64,000 bases of DNA from Curvivirga sp965219885 (GTDB lineage Bacteria; Pseudomonadota; Alphaproteobacteria; UBA8366; Aestuariispiraceae): assembly GCF_965219885.1 (NCBI RefSeq), contig NZ_CBDCOT010000009.1:806001-870000 (forward strand), in the 5' to 3' direction. Position 1 is the first letter of the stretch. Each line of letters starts with the position of its first letter. The notes under the pieces are model-generated. The model searched no databases. It was not told the origin of the DNA and was given only the letters and a program-made list of their open reading frames with translations. The translations under genes and the position numbers were made by a program. Shown here in pieces: positions 1 to 9,403 of the stretch.

Positions 1-828
1 TTCGGTGGTGAAGACCAAAATGTTGCAGCCTGCGCAACCAGTGGCATCAGTTATACATCCGACTTTTACACAATTGCCATTAAACGCGTTATTTCCGGTG
101 AAATCTATTATGGACGCACCAAATATGATTTCAATAATGGATCCATGATGTTCACTGCCCCTCGTCAGGTTATGCAGGCCAATAATGTCGTGGTCAGCCG
201 AGACGCAATTATTATCGCAATCCACGAAGATTTCTTCAAAGGGCACCCCATCCGTGAAAGCATCAAGAAATATGGTTTCTTTTCATATGCTGTGAATGAA
301 GCCCTTCATCTTTCCCCAAAAGAAGAAAAGATGATGCGTGGTCTGATGCAAAATATTCATGATGAATATAAAGGAAACCCGGATGAATTCAGTAAGGAAC
401 TGATCCTGTCTCAACTGGATACATTACTTAAATATTCAAACCGATATTATAAACGTCAATTCTTAAACCGCGCAGAAATGTCGAACGAAATTTCTGAACG
501 TTTCCAGACAGCTATCCAATCCTACTTTGATGATGGTCGTTTTACCGTATCCGGCATGCCCAAGATCGAAGATATTGCTGCAGAGATGAATGTATCTCCG
601 CGTTATCTGAGTGATACGCTGAAAGCTGAAACAGGCAAAGCGGCCCAGGAACATATCCATCTATATTTATTGGACGAAGCGAAAGACTTGCTTCTAGCGA
701 ATAATACAACTGTTTCTGAAGTCGCCTATAAACTGGGATTTGAATATCCGCAATATTTCTCTCGTCTGTTTAAGAAAAAGGTCGGCGTTAGTCCGAAAGA
801 ATTTCGCAATCAAAATTCTATCCATTAA
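1..828 (+). CDS. AraC-family transcriptional regulator (5' end outside window)
   Basis: The reading frame is open from base 1, so the start lies upstream of the window; the first ATG inside it (145) is internal. The visible 275 residues end in a typical AraC/XylS DNA-binding domain of two helix-turn-helix units: one around IEDIAAEMNVSPRYLSDTLK, the second in the stretch ending GVSPKEFR, the usual family C-terminus. The N-terminal part should be a ligand or dimerisation domain, but too little is visible to name the ligand. It converges on lnt with only 9 bp between the stop codons. The family assignment is firm; the target genes are not in view. Confidence 0.85.
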   Translation, partial: FGGEDQNVAACATSGISYTSDFYTIAIKRVISGEIYYGRTKYDFNNGSMMFTAPRQVMQANNVVVSRDAIIIAIHEDFFKGHPIRESIKKYGFFSYAVNEALHLSPKEEKMMRGLMQNIHDEYKGNPDEFSKELILSQLDTLLKYSNRYYKRQFLNRAEMSNEISERFQTAIQSYFDDGRFTVSGMPKIEDIAAEMNVSPRYLSDTLKAETGKAAQEHIHLYLLDEAKDLLLANNTTVSEVAYKLGFEYPQYFSRLFKKKVGVSPKEFRNQNSIH

Positions 829-837
829 TGTGGAGAT

Positions 838-2397
838 TTAAGTTTTCCGTCTTTGCATAAAGATCAGAAGTAAAATCCATATTGCGAGTAATCCGCCAAA
901 GATACTATTCCCAATCATATGAAATACTGTCTTTTCGCTTATGGCACTAGGAAGGTAGAAATCTACAACCCCACTTTCTTCTAGGGGAATAGATTGCAGT
1001 ATCCGACCATAAGGATCGATCACCGCAGAAATACCCGTATTAGCAGAGCGAATAACAGGGACGCCTTCTTCAATCGCACGTAATCTGGTAATTTCCAAAT
1101 GTTGATAAGGACCAGATGTACGACCATACCATGCATCATTTGTTAAGTTTAACAACCATTCTGGTGGCTGTATTTCGTTCACCACCTGCGTCGGGAAAAT
1201 GACTTCGTAACAGATCAAAGGTCCTACCATTGGAAGACCATTAATATTTAAACTTCTAGGACCAGGCCCAGGTGAATAATCAACAGCCCCTTGTGTAATT
1301 TTATCTATCGGCAGAATATCCTTCAATGGGACATATTCGCCGAAAGGTACCAAATGCGCCTTATCATAAACTTCAGAGACCTGACCTGTTTTATCAACCG
1401 CCAGCATAGAGTTGTATAGTTTCACGCCTTGAGGATCGATATCTTCTGAGACAAATTCACGACGTGGTGCCCCTGTCAATAAAACCCCGTCAGGCGGTAA
1501 CAATAAACCGATTGTATCTAGCGCCAGTTTATCTTCAGCCAACATAAAAGCTGCTGCTGTTTCCGGCCAAATAATCGTACGAACCCAATCCGGTCTATCT
1601 TTTATGGATAGACTTAAATGAAGATCAAAGTTGCGTCGGCTATATTTACGATCCCATTTTTCTTTTTGTGGAATACCAGATTGAACCATGCGCATGCCAA
1701 AGGCTTCGCTGGCATTTACATCTTCTGCTGTATTTAATCGATAAGCCCCAAATCCATACGATCCCAAAGGTATCAAGATGGCAACTGCAACGAAAACTTT
1801 CTGAACCCTTGGCGCACTAAATGGGATCAAAGCAAACGCAGTCGCTGCCACAACAACCAATAAGCTTAACCCATAAATCCCAATATAGGCGGCAAGCTGG
1901 GTCATCTCATTCAGCATACCCCAACTTTGACCAATCAGGTTCCATGGCAATCCTGTCAGCATCGTACCACGTAACCATTCAGCCACCAGCCAAGCCGCCC
2001 CCCATCCTAAAATGCGGGCGGGTACAGATTTCAACCAATAAACAGATAAACCTGCCAAACCTGTGTAAATTGCAAGGAAAGCTGGCAAACCAACCGCTGC
2101 AAAGGGCACCATCCACCAGAAATCATCAGAAAAGATGATCAAAGCATGGCTAATCCAATATAGACCGAAAACGAGATACCCAAATCCAACCGCCCAGCCT
2201 GTCCAGAAGGCTTGCTTTTTGGTTCTAGCTGCCGCCACCAACCACGCAGAAATAGGAAAAGCAGCAAATAGAATTGGATAGATGTAATAAGGTGGCAATG
2301 CCAATACCATCACCGCACCGGCAATGATCCCAAGCAATATTTTCTTTTTGATGGATGCTAGCTGTAGGCCACCCAATATGGTCATGAATTTATGCAT
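838..2397 (-). CDS. lnt: Apolipoprotein N-acyltransferase
   Basis: Inner-membrane enzyme that adds the third acyl chain to the N-terminal cysteine of lipoproteins. The N-terminal ~220 residues carry several hydrophobic segments, followed by a nitrilase-like periplasmic domain with the Glu-Lys-Cys triad in its usual contexts: IIWPET (Glu ~279), YDKAHLVPFGEY (Lys ~346) and LICYE (Cys ~396). A last membrane helix closes the protein, as in the family. An in-frame TTG lies 9 bp upstream at 2406; I prefer the ATG at 2397, which has AGGG about 8 nt ahead. It is the last gene of the corC-ybeY-phoH-miaB run, 22 bp after corC. 519 residues is normal. Confidence 0.95.
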   Translation of the reverse strand: MHKFMTILGGLQLASIKKKILLGIIAGAVMVLALPPYYIYPILFAAFPISAWLVAAARTKKQAFWTGWAVGFGYLVFGLYWISHALIIFSDDFWWMVPFAAVGLPAFLAIYTGLAGLSVYWLKSVPARILGWGAAWLVAEWLRGTMLTGLPWNLIGQSWGMLNEMTQLAAYIGIYGLSLLVVVAATAFALIPFSAPRVQKVFVAVAILIPLGSYGFGAYRLNTAEDVNASEAFGMRMVQSGIPQKEKWDRKYSRRNFDLHLSLSIKDRPDWVRTIIWPETAAAFMLAEDKLALDTIGLLLPPDGVLLTGAPRREFVSEDIDPQGVKLYNSMLAVDKTGQVSEVYDKAHLVPFGEYVPLKDILPIDKITQGAVDYSPGPGPRSLNINGLPMVGPLICYEVIFPTQVVNEIQPPEWLLNLTNDAWYGRTSGPYQHLEITRLRAIEEGVPVIRSANTGISAVIDPYGRILQSIPLEESGVVDFYLPSAISEKTVFHMIGNSIFGGLLAIWILLLIFMQRRKT

Positions 2398-2419
2398 CTT
2401 CCCCAACCCTATATTTGAA

Positions 2420-3370
2420 CTATTTGGTCAGATTTTCCGTACCCCGAATACGCATTCTCTTAATACGACGCGGGTCTGCATCCGTTATTTCAAATTCCAG
2501 GCCAGATTCCGGATGATGTACCAATTCGCCTCGGGTCGGCACACGACCAAGCAAGTTGAAGATAAAGCCACCCATAGTGTCGATATCTTCATCCCGTTCC
2601 TCATCATTAAGGAATTTACCGATCTTTTCCTCAAAATCTTCGATTTCAAAGCGCGCTTCCACGCGATAACTCCCATCCGGCATTAAAGTTAATTGCGGAG
2701 TGTCTTCTTCATCATGTTCATCCACGATGTCACCAACAATTTCTTCCACCAAATCTTCAATTGTAATCAGACCGTCAACACCGCCATATTCATCCACAAT
2801 CAAAGCCATATGACGGCGACTTTCCCGCATCTCAACCAATAAATCTAAAACGCGGATAGACGGGGCAACGAACATAACTTCACGTCGGATAGAAGATAAG
2901 GAGAAATCCGTATCCATCTTACCCGTTTCTGATCTTTCTTTCAGAACGCGCAATACATCTTTGATATGGACCATACCAATCACATGGTCTGGTGTATCAT
3001 GATAAATTGGATAGCGGGAATGTGGCATTTCCACCATCATGGAAATCACATCCAAAAGCGGTGTATTATCTTCGATTGAATCAATATCAGCTCTTGGGAC
3101 CATCACGTCTTCCGCGGTGGCATCCCCTGCTTTAATAATATTTTCAAGGATTTCTTTAGCGCCAGCCCCAAGACTGGTTTCTGGCATATCTTGATCGTCG
3201 ATCTCATCAAGAATTTCTTCGAATGTATCCCGTAGATGGGAATCTCCATTACGACTAAACAGGCCTTTTAAAACAGATTTCACACCAGCTTTTTTTGGTT
3301 GCTGGCTAGGTTGGCTAGAATATCTCGACGCGTCTTCGTCGTCTAATGCCGATGCCGATTTATCAGTCAT
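2420..3370 (-). CDS. corC: CorC/HlyC-family CBS-domain protein
   Basis: A 316-residue soluble protein with an acidic N-terminal region (to ~85), a pair of CBS domains (from about EDVMVPRADI, ~95, to ~220, including ALIVDEYGGVDGLITIEDL) and a C-terminal CorC_HlyC domain. The family is linked to magnesium or cobalt efflux and is called hemolysin-like; its biochemical role is unsettled. There are no membrane segments, so this is the short CorC type. The ATG at 3370 has an AGGA ribosome-binding site. It lies between ybeY and lnt, the standard order in proteobacteria. Confidence 0.9.
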   Translation of the reverse strand: MTDKSASALDDEDASRYSSQPSQQPKKAGVKSVLKGLFSRNGDSHLRDTFEEILDEIDDQDMPETSLGAGAKEILENIIKAGDATAEDVMVPRADIDSIEDNTPLLDVISMMVEMPHSRYPIYHDTPDHVIGMVHIKDVLRVLKERSETGKMDTDFSLSSIRREVMFVAPSIRVLDLLVEMRESRRHMALIVDEYGGVDGLITIEDLVEEIVGDIVDEHDEEDTPQLTLMPDGSYRVEARFEIEDFEEKIGKFLNDEERDEDIDTMGGFIFNLLGRVPTRGELVHHPESGLEFEITDADPRRIKRMRIRGTENLTK

Positions 3371-3398
3371 CTTTTCCTTCGTCTTAGGTTACACCCGA

Positions 3399-3926
3399 TT
3401 ATTCGGGGGCTTCAAAACCTTCTATATATGGATCGGAAATATCGAATTCAGCCAGATAAGCCGTCTCCAATGCTTCCATTTCTTCTGCTTCATTTTCTTC
3501 TATATGGTCATAGCCAAGAAGATGTAAAACCCCATGCATCACCAAATGTGTCAAATGATGTTCAAAAAGTTTGCCTTGCGTCTCAGCTTCTTGCAAGACC
3601 GTTTCATATGCCAAGATAATATCACCCAGAAGTCGTGGCATTTCTGCAACCATTTCGGGTGGCATATCATCTAAATCAAACTCATCACCTTCTTCGGCGG
3701 CAAAAGATAAAACATTGGTTGGCTTATCTTTACCACGCCAATCTAGGTTCAAAACTTGCACCTGGTCATTATCAGAAAGGGTAATTGCCAACTCCCCCAT
3801 GCGATCTTGTGCGGCCCCTTCAGGTGCATTTTCCCAGACATATTCTGCTGCTCTTAGCACAATCCTATCAATCGACTGAGGCCAATGATCAGCATTCCTA
3901 ATAATATCAATATCAAGTTCAGACAT
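3399..3926 (-). CDS. ybeY: Endoribonuclease YbeY
   Basis: Metal-dependent single-strand RNase involved in 16S rRNA 3'-end maturation and ribosome quality control. The zinc site H-x3-H-x5-H is clear in HGVLHLLGYDH near residues 131-141, and the family motif DKPTNVLSF is present. A GTG at 3935 would add three residues; I chose the ATG at 3926 because MSELDIDI is the natural N-terminus. Neither start has a convincing Shine-Dalgarno sequence. It lies 18 bp after phoH in the same operon. Length (175) is normal. Confidence 0.95.
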   Translation of the reverse strand: MSELDIDIIRNADHWPQSIDRIVLRAAEYVWENAPEGAAQDRMGELAITLSDNDQVQVLNLDWRGKDKPTNVLSFAAEEGDEFDLDDMPPEMVAEMPRLLGDIILAYETVLQEAETQGKLFEHHLTHLVMHGVLHLLGYDHIEENEAEEMEALETAYLAEFDISDPYIEGFEAPE

Positions 3927-3944
3927 TAACGCCACATTCTCGCT

Positions 3945-4955
3945 TTAATCTTCCTGTGGTGGATGATCGATGCGTAGACGATTGTCATAGGCCTTAACAA
4001 TTTTGGACACTAATGGATGACGCACCACATCTTCTTCTGAGAAACGGGTAAATGAAATCCCCTTAATGCCCTGCAAGGTTTCAACAGCGTCTCGCAAACC
4101 AGATTTCTGGCCGCGTGGTAAATCCACCTGCGATAAGTCACCTGTAATTACCATGCGACTGCCTTCACCAAGACGGGTCAGGAACATTTTCATCTGCACA
4201 GGTGTCGCATTCTGTCCCTCATCCAACAAAACAAAGGAATGTTTCAATGTACGTCCACGCATGAAAGCCAAGGGGGCGATTTCAATAATCCCCATTTCAA
4301 TCTTTCGATTTACCTGATCCCCCGGCAAAGTATCATAAAGGGCATCGTAAATTGGGCGCATATAGGGATCAACTTTTTCTTTCATATCCCCCGGTAGGAA
4401 ACCAAGATTTTCACCCGCTTCTACAGCCGGGCGTGACAGGATAATCTTATCAACCTTACCCGCCATCAACATGGAAACCGCCTTACAAACCGCAATATAG
4501 GTTTTACCAGTTCCCGCAGGCCCTAATCCAAAACTCAAATCGTTATGGGTCATACCATTGATGTAATGTGCTTGGGTCGGTGTCCGCGCAACCAATTGTT
4601 TTTTTGGTGTGCGGATCATGGTTTCCTGTTCGCCAAACAGGTTTTTCGGCTCATCAATCATACGAATTGCTGCTGTCACATCCGCTTTTTCAATCGGCTG
4701 ACCAGATTCAATACGTCGATATAGGGATTCAAGGGCAGAAACTGCAACTTCAATTGCATCCTGTGGACCTGATACCGCCAGCTGGTTTCCTCGATTTACT
4801 AGCGAAATACCTAATGCTTTTTCAATTTGCACCAGATGTTTGTCATGCTCACCGTAGAGTTCCGGCAATAATTTGTTATCTTCAAATTCAAGATATTCAG
4901 CACTTGGGGCTTCTTGCCCCGATCCGTTGGTCCCGGATGAATTTACTTTGCTCAA
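3945..4955 (-). CDS. phoH: PhoH-like ATPase (YbeZ type)
   Basis: P-loop ATPase of the PhoH family, thought to work with YbeY in RNA metabolism. The N-terminal ~110 residues contain a KH-like region. The Walker A motif GPAGTGKT lies at ~145-152, Walker B in VLLDEGQN (~243), with a sensor-like MVITGDLSQVDLP later. Length (336) is typical. Its start codon overlaps the miaB stop by 4 bp (ATGA), which indicates translational coupling. The miaB-phoH-ybeY-corC-lnt order is conserved across proteobacteria. Confidence 0.93.
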   Translation of the reverse strand: MSKVNSSGTNGSGQEAPSAEYLEFEDNKLLPELYGEHDKHLVQIEKALGISLVNRGNQLAVSGPQDAIEVAVSALESLYRRIESGQPIEKADVTAAIRMIDEPKNLFGEQETMIRTPKKQLVARTPTQAHYINGMTHNDLSFGLGPAGTGKTYIAVCKAVSMLMAGKVDKIILSRPAVEAGENLGFLPGDMKEKVDPYMRPIYDALYDTLPGDQVNRKIEMGIIEIAPLAFMRGRTLKHSFVLLDEGQNATPVQMKMFLTRLGEGSRMVITGDLSQVDLPRGQKSGLRDAVETLQGIKGISFTRFSEEDVVRHPLVSKIVKAYDNRLRIDHPPQED

Positions 4956-6376
4956 GCGATCGCCCTTTCCTGTTCACTTTCAACGAAAGGCTCAACAGCT
5001 TCACCAAATAAACTGTGGCCTTTCACATGATCAATCTTACAATCGATAATTTGTCCAACCAGGCTCTCCGGCCCTTGAATATGGACAGGTTGCAAATATG
5101 GGGAACGTCCCATCATTTGACCATCTTCACGTCCCGGCTTTTCAAATAGAACCGGAATTGTTTTACCAGCCATGGATTCATTAAAGGCTTGTTGTTGCGC
5201 ATTCAACAATTGCTGCAACCCTGCCAAACGTTCGTCTTTCACTTCTTCAGCCACTTGCATTTCAGATGCCGCAGCTGGTGTGCCTGGGCGTTCGGAATAT
5301 TTGAATGAGAATGCACCTGCCCCAAATCCAACTTCTGATACTAAACGAATTGTATCGGCATGATCTTGTTTAGTTTCCCCAGGGAAACCAACAATGAAAT
5401 CAGAAGACAAAGCCAAATCAGGACGAGCTTTGAATAATTTCTCAACCAGTTCCATATATTCTTTGGCCGTATGTTTACGGTTCATCGCCGCCAACATATT
5501 GTCTGCGCCCGACTGAACAGGTAAATGCAAGTAAGGCATCAAATGAGGTAATTCTCCATGTGCCGCAATCAAATCATCATCCATATCACGTGGGTGGCTT
5601 GTGGTATAACGAATGCGGTCCAATCCATCTACTTTGTCAGCCAGATGACGTACCAGGCGGCCTAATCCCCATTCACTACCATCACTGCCTTGACCATGGA
5701 AAGCGTTTACATTTTGACCCAATAGGGTGATTTCACGTGCACCGCTGGCCACCAGACGTTTCGCCTCCGCCACGATTGATGTTACGTTACGGGAAGATTC
5801 AGCCCCACGTGTGTAAGGGACCACACAGAAGGTACAGAATTTATCACATCCTTCTTGAATGGTTAAAAACGCTGTTACGCCTTCAGATTGGGTTTCATCC
5901 GGTAGATGATCAAACTTATCTTCCGGTGGAAAATCTGTATCCAGAATCTTTTGCCCTGCTGCGCGCGATGCCTTGGCAACCATTTCAGGTAGACGATGAT
6001 AGGTTTGTGGGCCGAATACCATATCAACTTCCGGCGCGCGGCTCATAATTTCTTCGCCTTCAGCCTGCGCCACACAGCCAGCTACGGCAAGTAACATACG
6101 TCCGCCATCAGCTGCTTTTTTTTCCTGATGCTTACGGATACGACCAATTTCAGAATAAACTTTTTCTGACGCTTTTTCACGGATATGACATGTATTCATG
6201 ATCACCATATCGGCATCATCAATAGTTTGAGATAATTCATAGCCTACAGGGGACAATACTTCAGCCATACGCTGACTATCATACACATTCATCTGACACC
6301 CATAGGTCTTAATGAATAGTTTTTTGTTATTCTTCTTTGTTGCTTCAGTCTGGTTCATGTCTATTTGCGCAGTCAT
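4952..6376 (-). CDS. miaB: tRNA-2-methylthio-N6-dimethylallyladenosine synthase
   Basis: Radical-SAM methylthiotransferase that converts i6A37 to ms2i6A37 in tRNA. N-terminal UPF0004 domain with three cluster cysteines (~C27, C63, C101); radical-SAM motif CDKFCTFC (~177-184); C-terminal TRAM domain. The ATG at 6376 has GAGGA upstream, which supports this start over a later Met. First clear gene of the miaB-phoH-ybeY-corC-lnt run. Upstream lie 481 bp without a convincing gene where related genomes often carry an acyltransferase gene. Confidence 0.97.
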   Translation of the reverse strand: MTAQIDMNQTEATKKNNKKLFIKTYGCQMNVYDSQRMAEVLSPVGYELSQTIDDADMVIMNTCHIREKASEKVYSEIGRIRKHQEKKAADGGRMLLAVAGCVAQAEGEEIMSRAPEVDMVFGPQTYHRLPEMVAKASRAAGQKILDTDFPPEDKFDHLPDETQSEGVTAFLTIQEGCDKFCTFCVVPYTRGAESSRNVTSIVAEAKRLVASGAREITLLGQNVNAFHGQGSDGSEWGLGRLVRHLADKVDGLDRIRYTTSHPRDMDDDLIAAHGELPHLMPYLHLPVQSGADNMLAAMNRKHTAKEYMELVEKLFKARPDLALSSDFIVGFPGETKQDHADTIRLVSEVGFGAGAFSFKYSERPGTPAAASEMQVAEEVKDERLAGLQQLLNAQQQAFNESMAGKTIPVLFEKPGREDGQMMGRSPYLQPVHIQGPESLVGQIIDCKIDHVKGHSLFGEAVEPFVESEQERAIA

Positions 6377-6857
6377 AACAGCTGTTCCTCAGGCTCTGAC
6401 AAAATCAGTGACCCCAACACAGGTCGATGGTGTTTAAACTTTGTCAGCTGCACGTCTTGAGGAATAAAAAACCTCGAATAAAAAACATCTCCCGCAATAT
6501 AGGCAGAAAGTATCGTTTTTAATTGTATCGAAAGTCGGTAAAACCGTTTATTTCGGCGGCTCAAAAGGCGCGCTGACATTTTCAATGCCTTGCCATACGG
6601 CCTTTTAGGGGGCAAAGTCAAACAAAGACTGCACCAGAGGCTAGAGATAATTTGGAAAAACTTTGCTTCCAGAGGACTCTCCCAAATCTACAAAACGGCT
6701 CAAAAACCATAATATCATTTAAAATCAACAAGATAAAAAAGTACATCTATTAGATTTTACGCAAGTCCAACCCAAAAAGCTGAACTTGCATTAAGCTTAC
6801 CTTAATTCGCTTTTTTCACCAAGAATAAAGACATGAGAAACATGCCCATCATCATGA
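6377..6857. other. Gene-poor stretch between olsB and miaB
   Basis: About 480 bp without a convincing gene. The only frame of note is an 82-codon minus-strand one (6373-6621) that would start at TTG and overlap miaB by 4 bp; it has no recognisable domain. The half next to olsB is AT-rich and holds a short inverted repeat (GCAAGT...ACTTGC, near 6761-6789). The miaB promoter and the end of the olsB transcript should lie here, but I see no clear -35/-10 pair or strong terminator. Confidence 0.5.
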
Positions 6858-7688
6858 CTATTTAATATAATGCTTCTTATATCGATTTGACATGCGCTCC
6901 GTCTCAACAATGATACAAATATCTGTTGTATCGAATTGCTGATCAACCACAGCACCATCACCAACGACAGCACCCGCACGTAAGTAACCTTTAATCAAAG
7001 GCGGTGCAGCCTTAATAGCACGTTTTGGATCAATTTCTTCCATTGGCATCCAATTCATCGGCACATACTGATTTGGCAATGCACGAGGGCGAATTTCCAG
7101 ACGCGCCATATGGAAATGATGCAGATAGGACAATGTTTCACGATACATATCGATCTCAACACCTTGGAAGCTTGCGCAACCAAACATGAAATCAATATCA
7201 TATTGCAATACATATTCCGCCAAGCCACGCCACAATAAATCCATTACCTTTTTATTACGATAATCTCTGTGGACACAGGAGCGACCTAATTCCAATAAAT
7301 TTTTCCCGGTACCAACAAGCGCGCCAATGTCATATTCATGGGAGGTGTAAAATCCACCCAATTTATTCGCATGTGTTTTACGCAACAAACGATATGTCCC
7401 AACGACTTTTTCACCTTCTGCATGATCATGATCGATCACCACAAGATGTTCTGCGACGGCATCAAATCTGTCACGATCCAAACGCATGATTTTAGCCGAA
7501 GAGGATGGCGTTGCATTCCCTTCTTCATAAAAAACTTCATAACGTAATTGTTGGGCGGCATAGATAACTTCCGGATCTTCAGTAATGGAGATTTCTAAAT
7601 TCCCCATTCGGATTGGCTCAAAGCCGGAAACATCTGCAAAAGTATGACCTTCAGGCATATACTGAAAGTCTGCATCTAGAATAGCCAT
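6858..7688 (-). CDS. olsB: OlsB-type ornithine-acyl-ACP N-acyltransferase
   Basis: GNAT-fold N-acyltransferase of the hemolysin-like group. OlsB transfers a 3-hydroxyacyl chain from ACP to ornithine, the first step of ornithine-lipid synthesis. Family blocks are visible: LRYEVFYEE (~50), the LELGRSCVHRDYR core (~133-145) and FGCASFQG (~170). 276 residues fits. The ATG has a strong GGAGGA site 6-7 nt upstream. No plsC/olsA-type partner lies next to it, although the two are often adjacent, so the second acylation must be encoded elsewhere or use another enzyme. A related N-acyltransferase of other specificity cannot be excluded. Confidence 0.82.
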   Translation of the reverse strand: MAILDADFQYMPEGHTFADVSGFEPIRMGNLEISITEDPEVIYAAQQLRYEVFYEEGNATPSSSAKIMRLDRDRFDAVAEHLVVIDHDHAEGEKVVGTYRLLRKTHANKLGGFYTSHEYDIGALVGTGKNLLELGRSCVHRDYRNKKVMDLLWRGLAEYVLQYDIDFMFGCASFQGVEIDMYRETLSYLHHFHMARLEIRPRALPNQYVPMNWMPMEEIDPKRAIKAAPPLIKGYLRAGAVVGDGAVVDQQFDTTDICIIVETERMSNRYKKHYIK

Positions 7689-7842
7689 AAATCTTCCTCC
7701 ATCCCGGGAGCGCTCCGTGTTGTTGCGTTCCCTTCTTTAAAGAAAGATTTATGCCCATTTTGTTTTCGTTATGTGGCAAAAATATAACGGTTTGGTTAAA
7801 ATCGACCAAATTCCACTCCGCAATCCCGATTTTGCCCCGAAA

Positions 7843-8304
7843 TTAGCGTGCTTTTTTACTATCTAGCGGCACGCCATATAATTCGAGACGGTGATCCACC
7901 AGCTTGAAGCCTAGCTGTCGGGCCACCTCTTCTTGTAACTTCTCAATGGCTTCATTATGAAACTCTATCACCTCTCCCGTCTCGACGTTAATCAAATGAT
8001 CGTGATGATCTTCTGATACTTCCTCATAACGGGCACGACCGTCACCAAATTCATGCTTTGTTAGAATATTCGCTTCTTCCAACAAACGAACAGTCCGATA
8101 AACTGTCGCAATAGAGATGCCGTCATCAATCTCAACAGCACGTTGATACAATAATTCAACATCCGGATGGTCAACAGATTCAGACAGCACACGTGCAATT
8201 ACACGGCGTTGCTCTGTCATCTTCAAGCCTTTTTCCTGGCAAAGACGCTCGACACGTTGCGGATCAACTGTGGTATTAACTTCAGACATTCTTAAATCAT
8301 CCAT
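7843..8304 (-). CDS. fur: Fur-family metal-responsive repressor
   Basis: N-terminal winged helix (ISIATVYRTVRLLEE around 70-85) followed by a dimerisation domain with metal-binding EDHHDHLI and IEFHNE and the ending HRLELYGVP. It lacks the C-terminal CxxC pairs of E. coli Fur, as usual for alphaproteobacterial Fur/Mur proteins, so the ligand could be iron or manganese. A second ATG 15 bp downstream (8289) is an equally good start; neither has a clear ribosome-binding site. It sits between mucR and olsB, its usual place in this gene order. Confidence 0.88.
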   Translation of the reverse strand: MDDLRMSEVNTTVDPQRVERLCQEKGLKMTEQRRVIARVLSESVDHPDVELLYQRAVEIDDGISIATVYRTVRLLEEANILTKHEFGDGRARYEEVSEDHHDHLINVETGEVIEFHNEAIEKLQEEVARQLGFKLVDHRLELYGVPLDSKKAR

Positions 8305-8371
8305 TTCTATATAAAATTTTTTGCGTCAGACTACTCTTTGTTCGGATATTTTCAAGACCGGGTTAAAAAGA

Positions 8372-8785
8372 CTATCGAGTTCCTAATCCAATTTTTTTCG
8401 CCAACTTGGATCGTTGTTTAGCATAGTTAGGTGCAACCATCGGATAATCAGCTGGCAGCCCCCAACGTTCTTTATATTCTTCCGGGGTCATATCATACGC
8501 TGTTTTCAGATGACGCTTCAACATTTTAAGCTTTTTTCCATCTTCCAGACAAATAATATAATCCGGTGTAATTGATTTCTTAATGGGCACAGCAGGAATG
8601 GGTTGATCATCATCAATCGTATCCCCACCTGACCCTACATTGGCTAGGGTAGAATAAACTTGTTCGATCAAGCCAGGTAACTCTTCCGCATTCACAGAAT
8701 TGTTAGATACATGTGCAGCCACAATTTCAGAAGTCAACTCTAACAAGCTATCAGAAGCATCCAGTTTTGGCGTATTTTCTGTCAT
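8372..8785 (-). CDS. mucR: MucR/Ros-family transcriptional regulator
   Basis: A 137-residue global regulator of the Ros/MucR family, known in alphaproteobacteria for control of exopolysaccharide, motility and cell-cycle genes. The C-terminal half has the family block LKRHLKTAYDMTPEEY followed by WGLPADYPMVAPNYA and KKIGLG. The classical zinc ligands are partly missing: one Cys remains in YIICLEDGKK, the second Cys position is Asp, and the last His of the Ros finger reads Tyr/Asp. The finger is therefore degenerate, as in several described MucR-like proteins that fold without zinc. Between rimI and fur. Confidence 0.9.
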   Translation of the reverse strand: MTENTPKLDASDSLLELTSEIVAAHVSNNSVNAEELPGLIEQVYSTLANVGSGGDTIDDDQPIPAVPIKKSITPDYIICLEDGKKLKMLKRHLKTAYDMTPEEYKERWGLPADYPMVAPNYAKQRSKLAKKIGLGTR

Positions 8786-8935
8786 TTCATACCCTATGTA
8801 AGAAAGTTTGATCTTCTGATCATATAAGTAATCAATTCTTTATTGCAATAATACTAATCTAGATTTGCAGAAATTCCAACTAAAGACCACCTTAACTTTC
8901 ACAATTACTTGTGGATATCTTTTGTCACATAATTT

Positions 8936-9403
8936 TTATTGTAATTTCTTCCACAAATTATAGGCATCAACACGTATGCCACCTGCGCGTTTGTAATACC
9001 CTTTTCGACGGGAGAGCTCTTCATATCCAAGTTTTTTATATAGCCTTTGGGCTCCTTTGTTATCAGCTGCGACTTCCAGAAACATTTTTTCAGCCCCTTG
9101 CGCTTTCGACTGAGCCTCCGCCGCTTGCATTAAAGTAAAAGCGAGACCTTTTCCTTGTGCCAGCGGGTCAACAGCAATGGTCAATATTTCTCCTTCTTCA
9201 AATAGACTACGTGCTAGAACAAACGCCACCAGCTTCTTTGACGCATTATCAATCACGCGATATCCAAAGGCGCCCTTCATGCGCAATAAGTCCAGTAAGG
9301 CGGCTTCCCCCCATGGTTCAACGAAGGCATGACTATATACATTCGCTGCTTCTTTGAGATCAGTCTTTTGCAACACATTTAATTGATATGGAGATTGAGG
9401 CAT
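8936..9403 (-). CDS. rimI: Ribosomal-protein-alanine N-acetyltransferase-like GNAT
   Basis: Compact GNAT enzyme of 155 residues. The acetyl-CoA loop is visible as VDPLAQGKGLAFTLM (~78-92) and the C-terminal motif as NKGAQRLYKKLGYEE (~114-128). RimI acetylates the N-terminal Ala of ribosomal protein S18. Its start overlaps the tsaB stop by 1 bp (TAATG), so the two are coupled. The tsaB-rimI pair is widespread in bacteria. Confidence 0.9.
   Translation of the reverse strand: MPQSPYQLNVLQKTDLKEAANVYSHAFVEPWGEAALLDLLRMKGAFGYRVIDNASKKLVAFVLARSLFEEGEILTIAVDPLAQGKGLAFTLMQAAEAQSKAQGAEKMFLEVAADNKGAQRLYKKLGYEELSRRKGYYKRAGGIRVDAYNLWKKLQ

Noticed and set aside
6373..6621. 82-codon minus-strand frame overlapping the miaB start by 4 bp
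   Set aside because: It would start at TTG, has no recognisable domain and an odd Arg/Lys/Phe composition. The 4-bp overlap alone is weak support.
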